From assembly GCA_030747575.1 (NCBI GenBank), contig JASLKI010000309.1:1-12978 (forward strand): DNA of 12,978 nucleotides, in the 5' to 3' direction. The position numbers were made by a program, and so were the translations under genes. Below the pieces are notes generated by a model. It did not search any database. It worked only from the letters and a program-made list of their open reading frames with translations, and had not been told where the DNA came from. Shown here in pieces: positions 6,773 through 12,978 of the stretch; the stretch's first letter is position 1, and the number at the start of each line of letters is the position of its first letter. This stretch comes from Verrucomicrobiota bacterium (lineage in GTDB: Bacteria > Verrucomicrobiota > Verrucomicrobiia > Limisphaerales > UBA1096).

Positions 6773-9028
6773 TCATTCAAGGCTCCGCGGTACAAAACCA
6801 ACCGAGGTCTGGATAGAATGGGTGCAGGAACAGCCGGCACTTGTCTCCGGTGCGAGCAACATCCCGCCAGCCGAAATCAGACTCAACCAGCACCCGCTGC
6901 GAATACCCTCGAACTGGCTACGCTTATTGGTGCTTAAATCCCACATGCCATGAGAGTAATGGCGAAAGAACATGGTGTGGTTGCTGGCGGACATCGTGCC
7001 GCAGCCGCGCCGTTCCGGCAGGTCATCGCGCAGCTCTTTACCCGTCCGCAAATCAAACGCCCATTGATCGGAGTAATAAGTATCGCCGATTACCACCGGG
7101 TGTTGCAGATGACCGCTGTGATGTCCTTTACCCTCCTTGTGGTGATCCTCCCAGAGCAGGCTTCCTGCCGGGATGTGAACCGGGCTGCCATCCTTGGCCT
7201 TGCGTGTCTGTTCTTCCGCAGCAATTCCATAGGTGTGATAATGCTTATCCTTGTCGGTCCCTGTGGCAACAAGCGTACTGTTGGCATAAACCAAATACGT
7301 CATGTACTGCAATTTTGAAAAGTCGTGCGGACGATCCCACTTGGACTCGCCGCTATCCAGATCCAGTGCGACAAGGTGTTGATCGGCCAGTTGCTGAATC
7401 GGTTGGATGCCGCCAGCCATTTCAAGCGCTTTCGGCGCGCGACTCTCAATGAAATAAATCACCCCGTCGCCGATGGTTATGGTTGAGTTGACAATCGCCC
7501 CACCCTCGTAGGTCCAAGCCCGTTTGCCTGACTTCAGGTCAACACCGAACAGCCGGTCGCTGCTCACCCGGCTGATGAATTTTGTTTCGTATTTTTCGTA
7601 CCACTCACCGCCGTCTCCAAGGTAAAGCTCTCCTTTTTTTACGCGACTGCCAATCAACTTGCCCCCGATCGCCGACAAATAAGCCCATTGATATTTAGCC
7701 GACTCGCCCTCCGGCACAGAAAACCGCCTGGCCCGATGCCCCGTCGCACCGTCGATCCCAATACAGTACCGGCCCTGCACGAGGTAAAGCTGATCCCCTG
7801 CCGCCACCATGTTGCTGCTGTCCCGCGGGATGTTGGCCCGGCGCATTTCCGGGCTGGAGAAACTCCACCGGACAGTGCCGTTATAGGCGTCCAGCCCGAA
7901 CAACACCCGGTCTCCCTGCACGTAAAGGCGGCCGTTGGTTGAGAGCGGCGCAGGGTTGCGTGGGCCACGATCTGGCATCGGGCGAGGGCCCGGTTCTCCC
8001 CACCATTTGACTCCCATCTCCCCCTTCACAATGTCGTCGCCGCTGCACGAGGTATTTTGCGCATTGCCATACTGGTGAGTCCATTCCCCTGCCCCGGCCA
8101 ACTGGGGACGCGTATAAACGAGCCAGCGTGCCTCGCCGTTATCGGATCGAACCAAGCGGCTTCCCGCCCGGCCAAGCCAGCGTTGAACTCGGCCAAGGTC
8201 GCCCGCTTGGCCAAGCACCACCGTGCCACCGCCAGGCACTAGATACCGGAGAGCCTCAGCACCCTTACCGGGTGGCAGTTGGCCCTCAAGCAAATGCTGC
8301 TCCGAGACAATCAAGTTGAACAGCATCGAGCCGAGAAACCGTTCGTCCAGCGACCCCTCGAGCACCGAGGCCCGAACGCCATAAACACCCGCCTCGTCTA
8401 GGGTGGCACGAATTTGCTGAACCCTCGCAGCGTCCTGCTCCACCACCACCACTTGCAGGTCGGATTTGCGAATCAGCTCCAGTGCGAGACTCCCGTCCAC
8501 TCCGCCCAGCACCAGGCAGTAGCCGGCACGGGCATTGGCCAACTCAAGGATTTGATCGGTCGCAACCGACAGTTTGCTTTCTTTCCGCGATGCCGTCTGA
8601 CCGTGCGCCACACCAGGCAGGCGATAATAAAATGATGAGTCAAATTTGTACTGTTTGCTTTGGGCATCCTTCCCCTCGTCAATGCCAATTATCCGGTAAG
8701 TGTATTCGTCGTCCAACGAGATGCCCTGAACCGTTACGAGGTGACGCTTGCCCCCCTGCTCGTCAGACAACTCCACCGGTTTGCCACCCGGAACCGACCA
8801 GCGCACACGACCGTTCATCGCCTCGTCCACCTCCCAACTAATCGTCACCGTCGTTCGATCCACCCAGTCAACAAACGGCCCATAGGCAATCTCCAACGCC
8901 TTCGGCTTGACTGCGGCCTCCACAGCCATCCCCTGAATTTCCCAAACGCAGACACAGGTAAACATCAGCCCAAGGCGGCAAACAACGTTGCCGATCGTCA
9001 TCCGTCCCGATAGATCAAAGGAACTCAT
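6773..9028 (-). CDS. Exported Fn3-like / methyltransferase-like / PQQ-type beta-propeller protein
   Basis: 751 residues from the ATG at 9028; an ATG at 9001 is equally possible, and an upstream TTG at 9055 is less likely. Residues 19-38 (LGLMFTCVCVWEIQGMAVEA) act as a signal peptide. An Fn3/purple-acid-phosphatase-N-like beta domain follows at about 45-130 (TTVTISWEVDEAMNGRVRW, DDEYTYRI). Next is a Rossmann domain at about 168-305 resembling class I SAM methyltransferases: glycine loop VLGGVDGSLALEL (173-185), strand VVVVEQDAARVQQIR ending in acidic E197, and FNLIVSEQHLLEG as the motif IV region. From about 315 to 746 are PQQ/BamB-like propeller blades, each with a [LI]..[LIF]D..[TS]G pattern: LFGLDAYNGTVRWSF, CIGIDGATGHRARRF, LFGVDLKSGKRAWTYEGG, LVALDLDSGESKWDRP, WAFDLRTGKEL. 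It ends AGCSCTHSIQTSVGFVP with C733 and C735, an ending shared with planctomycete relatives as I recall them. Activity is unknown; an exported domain would have no obvious SAM supply, so the Rossmann part may be structural. Confidence 0.87.
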   Translation of the reverse strand: MSSFDLSGRMTIGNVVCRLGLMFTCVCVWEIQGMAVEAAVKPKALEIAYGPFVDWVDRTTVTISWEVDEAMNGRVRWSVPGGKPVELSDEQGGKRHLVTVQGISLDDEYTYRIIGIDEGKDAQSKQYKFDSSFYYRLPGVAHGQTASRKESKLSVATDQILELANARAGYCLVLGGVDGSLALELIRKSDLQVVVVEQDAARVQQIRATLDEAGVYGVRASVLEGSLDERFLGSMLFNLIVSEQHLLEGQLPPGKGAEALRYLVPGGGTVVLGQAGDLGRVQRWLGRAGSRLVRSDNGEARWLVYTRPQLAGAGEWTHQYGNAQNTSCSGDDIVKGEMGVKWWGEPGPRPMPDRGPRNPAPLSTNGRLYVQGDRVLFGLDAYNGTVRWSFSSPEMRRANIPRDSSNMVAAGDQLYLVQGRYCIGIDGATGHRARRFSVPEGESAKYQWAYLSAIGGKLIGSRVKKGELYLGDGGEWYEKYETKFISRVSSDRLFGVDLKSGKRAWTYEGGAIVNSTITIGDGVIYFIESRAPKALEMAGGIQPIQQLADQHLVALDLDSGESKWDRPHDFSKLQYMTYLVYANSTLVATGTDKDKHYHTYGIAAEEQTRKAKDGSPVHIPAGSLLWEDHHKEGKGHHSGHLQHPVVIGDTYYSDQWAFDLRTGKELRDDLPERRGCGTMSASNHTMFFRHYSHGMWDLSTNKRSQFEGIRSGCWLSLISAGGMLLAPETSAGCSCTHSIQTSVGFVPRSLE
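8205..8216. repeat. Iterated palindrome copy 7, GCTTGGCCAAGC (12-bp perfect)
   Basis: In the Rossmann part of the propeller gene, encoding Leu-Gly-Gln (about 272-274). Two degenerate relatives (GGCCAAGG and GGCCAAGC) lie within 46 nt to its left. Confidence 0.75.
8535..8542. repeat. Iterated palindrome copy 8, core TTGGCCAA
   Basis: Core in the propeller gene, encoding Leu-Ala-Asn just before the methyltransferase-like glycine loop (about 163-165). Confidence 0.55.
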
Positions 9029-9123
9029 CCCGGGGACTGTTATGGAACCAGCCAATTGTCGCCAGTCTTTTCATTAAAAGCACCGGAATTGCAACAAACA
9101 CGGTTTTGCCGCACAATGGGCGC

Positions 9124-10206
9124 ATGCCAAACACGTTTGGCCATCTGTTCCGCATCACCACCTGGGGTGAATCCCACGGGGGCGGCGTCGGCGTCGTGCT
9201 CGACGGCTGCCCGCCGCAGCTCGATCTCGACGAGTCGGACATTCAACCCGATCTCGACCGACGCCGTCCCGGCCAGTCGAAGATCGTAACGCCTCGCGAC
9301 GAGGCCGACAAAGTCCAGATTCTATCCGGCACTTTCGAGGGCAAAACCCTCGGCACGCCCATTATGATGATGGTTCACAACAAGGATTTCCGTCCCGAGG
9401 CCTACTCGGAAATGAAAACCAAGTTCCGCCCCTCCCACGCCGACTACACGTACCAGCAGAAATTCGGCTTCCGTAACTGGCAGGGCGGCGGACGCTCCAG
9501 CGCGCGCGAAACCATCGGCCGCGTTGCCGCCGGTGCCGTGGCCAAGAAACTTTTGAAACAACGCTACGGCGTCGAAGTGTTGGCCTACGTTAAACAGGTC
9601 AAAAAAATCATTGCCGTCGTCAACCCCGACAAGGTCAGGCTGCGCGATGTCGAGGCCAACATTGTCCGCTGCCCAGACACCGCCGTCGCCGACAAGATGA
9701 TCCGCCTGATCGAGCGCACCCGCAAAGCCGGCGACACCGTCGGCGGTTTGATCGAGGGCGTCGCACGCGGCCTGCCGGTTGGCTGGGGCGACCCGGTGTT
9801 CGACCGCCTCGAGGCCGACCTCGCCAAGGCGATGATCAGCCTGCCCGCGTCCAAGGGCTTCGAAGTCGGCTCCGGTTTCGGTGGAATCACCATGACCGGC
9901 CGCGAGCACAACGACCCCATTCGGGCCAAGCGAGGCAAAGTGCGCACGACCAAAAACGATTCCGGCGGTGTGCAGGGCGGCATCTCCAACGGCGAGACCG
10001 TCCACTTCCGTATTGCCTTCAAGCCGGTGGCCACCGTCATGCACAAGCAGGACACCATCGATGCGCAGTTGAAAAACACGACCCTCAAGGGCCGCGGCCG
10101 CCACGACCCTTGCGTACTGCCTCGTGCCGTACCGATGGTCGAGGCCATGACCGCCCTCGTGCTGGCCGACCACGCCCTGCGCCACCGCGCCCAAAACGAG
10201 TGGTAA
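9124..10206 (+). CDS. aroC: Chorismate synthase
   Basis: 360-residue cytoplasmic enzyme that converts 5-enolpyruvylshikimate 3-phosphate to chorismate using reduced FMN, the last common step of aromatic amino acid, folate and quinone synthesis. Family signatures are all present: GHLFRITTWGESHGGGVGVV (6-25), RRRPGQSK (46-53), FRNWQGGGRSSARETIGR with the catalytic-region RSSARET (116-133), NDSGGVQGGISNGE (278-291) and GRGRHDPCVLPRAVPMVEAM (323-342). Length is normal for bacterial AroC. The ATG at 9124 was chosen because MPNTFGHLFR aligns with known N-termini; a TTG at 9106 adds six unneeded residues. It is divergent from the propeller gene with about 95 nt between the starts. It is the only metabolic gene here, has no shikimate-pathway neighbour in the window, and contains no perfect copy of the iterated palindrome. 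Confidence 0.97.
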   Translation: MPNTFGHLFRITTWGESHGGGVGVVLDGCPPQLDLDESDIQPDLDRRRPGQSKIVTPRDEADKVQILSGTFEGKTLGTPIMMMVHNKDFRPEAYSEMKTKFRPSHADYTYQQKFGFRNWQGGGRSSARETIGRVAAGAVAKKLLKQRYGVEVLAYVKQVKKIIAVVNPDKVRLRDVEANIVRCPDTAVADKMIRLIERTRKAGDTVGGLIEGVARGLPVGWGDPVFDRLEADLAKAMISLPASKGFEVGSGFGGITMTGREHNDPIRAKRGKVRTTKNDSGGVQGGISNGETVHFRIAFKPVATVMHKQDTIDAQLKNTTLKGRGRHDPCVLPRAVPMVEAMTALVLADHALRHRAQNEW

Positions 10207-10276
10207 CCGACGCGCTTGATTTCCCCTCGTCCTTGGCACACCTTTTCCGTTCTCAACCTAGTGGGAACATCAGTTG

Positions 10277-12978
10277 ATGAATTGGCAACGTAAAATCATT
10301 CTTACTGCAGTGCTCCTTTCGCTTGGCCAAGGGTTACTGCGTGGCGAAAGTGAACCGCCCAACCCGGATAGTGATGCTTTCGATTTCTGGTCGCTCAAAC
10401 CGGTCGTCCGGCATGCCTTGCCGGCGCTTGGCCAGACGGATCGCGACTGGGCGCGGAATCCTATCGATCACTTTATCGCCGCCAAGCTAGCTGAAAAAAA
10501 TCTCACCCACTCGGTTGAAGCCAACCGTCGGACGCTGATTCGCCGCGTCTATTACGACCTTATCGGCCTGCCCCCTCACCCATCAGAAATCGACACGTTC
10601 CTCAGCGACTCCGATCCGTTGGCCTACGAGAAACTCGTCGAAAAACTTCTCGCCACGCCTGGCTACGGCGAACGCTGGGCGCGCCACTGGCTTGACGTTG
10701 TCCACTACGGTGACACACACGGGTACGACAAGGACAAGCTCCGCCCCAACGCTTGGCCGTATCGCGACTATGTCATCCGCGCATTCAACAGCGACAAACC
10801 ATACGACCTGTTCGTGCGCGAGCAGGTCGCCGGCGACGCACTTTATCCCGATACACGCGACGGCATCGAGGCGACAGGATTCATCTCGGCCGGCCCGTGG
10901 GATTTCATCGGCCATGCCGAGGTGCCAGAAACCAAGCTCGACGGCCGTATCGCCCGCAACATCGACCGCGACGACATGGTGAAAAATACGATGAACACCT
11001 TCATCAGCACTACCGTGCAATGCGCCCGCTGCCACGACCACAAGTTCGATGCGATCAACATGACCGACTACTATCGGATGCAGGCCGTGTACGCCGCGCT
11101 CGACCGCGCCGACCGTGAGTACCACCCCGATCCCGTGATCGCCAAACAACTCACCACACTCAAAGCCGAGGTTGACCGGCATCAATCCGAACTCATAAAC
11201 ATCGAAAACGAGATCAGAAAAAAAGGGGGAGATAAACTCGTTGCGCTCGACAAGCAACTCGAGTCACTCCGCAAACAATCTAAAACAAGCAACCGCCCCG
11301 AGTTCGGTTACCACAGCCAGATCAGCGCCGAGCAGGACGTGAGCAAGTGGGTGCAGGTGGATCTTGGCCAGGCGCAGTCCATCGAACAAGTCACGCTTAT
11401 CGGCACGAGTGACAACTTCAACAACATCGGTGACGGCTTCGGCTTTCCAGTGCGCTACAAAATTGAGGCATCGAACGACACGACATTTGAGAGCGGCGTC
11501 ACGGTTGTCGCCAACAAAACCAAGGCCGACGAGCCGAACCCCGGCGTTGCGCCGCTGCATTTCAAACCGCCTAGCTTCAACGCGCGTTACGTCCGCGTCA
11601 CCGCGACCAAGCTGGCCAAGCGCAGCGCCGATTATATTTTTGCGCTAGCCGAGCTTCGCTTACTCAATGCCAACGGCGACAACCTCGCGAAAGGCAGAGC
11701 CATCACCGCGCTTGACTCCATCGAGTCACCGGTTCGCTGGCGAAAAAGCAATTTGGTCGATGCCCTCTACCCCGGCAAGGCGAGCGACCCCTCCATTGCA
11801 AAGGAACTGGAAGTTCTTGTGAGCGAACGGGGTAAGTTAATCCAGTCCATCCTCTCCGGTGAAATTACCGCCAAGCGGAATGCCGCGAAGGCAGGCTTGG
11901 CCAAGAACGAGGCGGCACTCAAAAAAATGCCCAAGCCAATGCGCGTTTACGCCGGAACAATCCACAAGGGAAGTGGTTCCTTTCGCGGCACCGGCAATGA
12001 AGGTGGCAAGCCTCGCGACATTCGCGTACTCCACCGAGGCGACATGAGCCAACCGCGTGATGAAGTTGCTCCCGGCACGTTGCGTTTGGGCAAGAGCGAT
12101 GCAGGCACGTTCGAACTCTCCAACATGCACGGGGAAAGTGACCGCCGAATCGCCCTCGCCCGTTGGCTGACAAAAAAAGATCATCCGCTTACGTGGCGAT
12201 CGATCGTCAATCGCGTTTGGCAGTACCACTTCGGCACCGGGATCGTCGCGACACCAAACGATTTCGGCCGCATGGGCGCACTACCCACCCACCCTGAGTT
12301 GCTCGACTGGCTCGCTGCGGAGTTCCGCGACAACGGCCAGTCGATCAAGCAACTGCACCGGCTGATCCTCACCAGCGCGACCTACCGACAGTCATCCAAG
12401 TCTGTTGTAGTGAATGAAAGAAACGACAGCCAAAACCGCACTCTCTGGCGAATGAACCGGCGGCAACTCGAGGCCGAGGCGATCCGCGACACAGCCCTCC
12501 TCTTGGCCGGCAAAATGAACAACCAAATGTACGGTCCCGGCTTCCGCGATTTTGTTCTGGAACACCCAGAGCACTCGCCGCATTACGAATATCACAAACA
12601 CGACCCGGAAGATGTGAAGATTCATCGCCGCTCCGTTTATCGGTTTTTGGTTCGCTCACAGCAGCAGCCGTTCATGAGCACACTCAACTGCGCCGACCCC
12701 TCGCAGTTGGTAGCCAAGCGCGACAACGCCATCACCGCCCTGCAGTCCCTGGCGTTACTCAACAACAAACTGATGGTGGCCATGGCAAGACACTTCGCCA
12801 GCGACGTTGAGCAAACTCACACTGGCCGGACGGCCGCAGTTAGCGAGGCATTCTTCCGCGCCACCGGCCGCCCTCCAACTACGGAGGAGACCTCCGACCT
12901 CGTCGCCTACGCCTCCAATCACGGCTTGGCCAACACCTGCCGACTACTGTTCAACCTCAACGAATTCTCCTTCGTTGA
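10277..12978 (+). CDS. DUF1549/DUF1553 exported protein with inserted F5/8 type C domain (3' end cut)
   Basis: 900 complete codons, open to the window edge; the final residues NLNEFSFV match the usual DUF1553 C-terminus, so at most a few codons are missing. The ATG at 10277 is the first possible start, since an in-frame TAG lies at 10259. GGGAA sits about 10 nt upstream. Signal peptide about 1-24 (RKIILTAVLLSLGQGLLRGE). DUF1549 spans about 60-275: NPIDHFIAAKLAEKNL, RRVYYDLIGLPPHPSEIDTF, YGERWARHWLDVVHYGDTHG and VQCARCHDHKFDAINMTDYY, with CxxCH C249/C252/H253. A coiled coil follows (about 290-330). Residues about 339-475 form a discoidin/F5-8C-like domain: SKWVQVDLGQAQSIEQVTL, FGFPVRYKIEASNDTTF, FNARYVRVTATKL, FALAELRLLN. 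DUF1553 runs from about 618: RRIALARWLTKKDHPL, VNRVWQYHFGTGIVATPNDF, HRLILTSATYRQSS, ITALQSLALLNNKLMVAMAR. The added domain suggests carbohydrate or surface binding. It starts 70 nt after aroC with no visible terminator between. A DUF1501 partner may follow outside the window. Confidence 0.92.
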   Translation, partial: MNWQRKIILTAVLLSLGQGLLRGESEPPNPDSDAFDFWSLKPVVRHALPALGQTDRDWARNPIDHFIAAKLAEKNLTHSVEANRRTLIRRVYYDLIGLPPHPSEIDTFLSDSDPLAYEKLVEKLLATPGYGERWARHWLDVVHYGDTHGYDKDKLRPNAWPYRDYVIRAFNSDKPYDLFVREQVAGDALYPDTRDGIEATGFISAGPWDFIGHAEVPETKLDGRIARNIDRDDMVKNTMNTFISTTVQCARCHDHKFDAINMTDYYRMQAVYAALDRADREYHPDPVIAKQLTTLKAEVDRHQSELINIENEIRKKGGDKLVALDKQLESLRKQSKTSNRPEFGYHSQISAEQDVSKWVQVDLGQAQSIEQVTLIGTSDNFNNIGDGFGFPVRYKIEASNDTTFESGVTVVANKTKADEPNPGVAPLHFKPPSFNARYVRVTATKLAKRSADYIFALAELRLLNANGDNLAKGRAITALDSIESPVRWRKSNLVDALYPGKASDPSIAKELEVLVSERGKLIQSILSGEITAKRNAAKAGLAKNEAALKKMPKPMRVYAGTIHKGSGSFRGTGNEGGKPRDIRVLHRGDMSQPRDEVAPGTLRLGKSDAGTFELSNMHGESDRRIALARWLTKKDHPLTWRSIVNRVWQYHFGTGIVATPNDFGRMGALPTHPELLDWLAAEFRDNGQSIKQLHRLILTSATYRQSSKSVVVNERNDSQNRTLWRMNRRQLEAEAIRDTALLLAGKMNNQMYGPGFRDFVLEHPEHSPHYEYHKHDPEDVKIHRRSVYRFLVRSQQQPFMSTLNCADPSQLVAKRDNAITALQSLALLNNKLMVAMARHFASDVEQTHTGRTAAVSEAFFRATGRPPTTEETSDLVAYASNHGLANTCRLLFNLNEFSFV
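10322..10331. repeat. Iterated palindrome copy 9, CTTGGCCAAG
   Basis: Within the signal peptide of the second DUF1549/DUF1553 protein, encoding Leu-Gly-Gln of LSLGQGLL. Confidence 0.75.
11896..11905. repeat. Iterated palindrome copy 10, CTTGGCCAAG
   Basis: In the linker between the discoidin-like and DUF1553 domains of the second DUF1549/DUF1553 protein, encoding Leu-Ala-Lys. Confidence 0.75.
12926..12933. repeat. Iterated palindrome copy 11, core TTGGCCAA
   Basis: Core in CTTGGCCAAC near the C-terminus of the second DUF1549/DUF1553 protein, encoding Leu-Ala-Asn. Confidence 0.6.

Noticed and set aside
9029..9123. Divergent promoters between the propeller gene and aroC
   Set aside because: Promoters are expected here, but I could not find convincing -35/-10 pairs on either strand, so none is annotated.
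9322..10239. 305-codon minus-strand open frame opposite aroC
   Set aside because: It is fully antisense to an unmistakable chorismate synthase, and its translation is low-complexity Gly/Ala/Val/Asp-rich, typical of the shadow of a GC-biased gene. No family motif seen.
10583..11257. 224-codon minus-strand open frame opposite the second DUF1549/DUF1553 gene
   Set aside because: It lies within conserved DUF1549 coding sequence on the other strand, with Val/Gly/Ala-rich shadow composition and no recognisable domain.

Overview
The window reads as chromosomal DNA of a PVC-superphylum bacterium, either Planctomycetota or Verrucomicrobiota. The evidence is gene content. There are two DUF1501 proteins with twin-arginine signals and two DUF1549/DUF1553 (PSCyt2/PSD1-type) proteins, a pairing expanded almost only in that superphylum. 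There is also a secreted PQQ-type beta-propeller protein with the C-terminal Gly-Cys-Ser-Cys ending that I associate with planctomycete relatives. Base composition is moderately GC-rich. No tRNA, rRNA, CRISPR array, transposase or phage gene was seen.

Layout: from 6474 leftwards to the window edge, five genes lie head to tail on the minus strand with small gaps (2, 12, 55 and 93 nt), so they are probably one operon. In transcription order they are a DUF1549/DUF1553 protein, a DUF1501 protein, an exported glycerophosphodiester phosphodiesterase, an outer-membrane beta-barrel protein, and a second DUF1501 protein cut off by the left edge. All five look exported. A 298-nt gene-free leader (6475-6772) precedes the operon and holds two hairpins and a TTGACA promoter candidate. 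Upstream of it, also on the minus strand, is a large exported protein (6773-9028). It joins an Fn3-like domain, a methyltransferase-like Rossmann domain and a PQQ-type propeller. Divergent from it is chorismate synthase aroC (9124-10206, plus strand), the only clear housekeeping gene. It is followed by a second DUF1549/DUF1553 gene carrying an inserted discoidin (F5/8 type C) domain. This gene runs off the right edge within a few codons of its expected end.

How the genes fit together: apart from aroC this is an envelope or secretome region. DUF1549/DUF1553 and DUF1501 genes normally occur as adjacent pairs, often near sulfatases and polysaccharide-related genes, but their biochemistry is not firmly established. 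The phosphodiesterase and the barrel protein inside the operon suggest handling of extracellular phosphodiesters or glycans; this is inference.

The most unusual signal is not a gene. A short perfect palindrome, CTTGGCCAAG (core TTGGCCAA), recurs through the window: 11 copies of the 8-base core, 7 of them the full 10-mer, where well under one is expected. Copies sit in coding and intergenic DNA alike, much like the HIP1 palindrome of cyanobacteria. The nine coding copies always read Leu-Ala-Lys/Asn or Leu-Gly-Gln and never the Trp-Pro frame.
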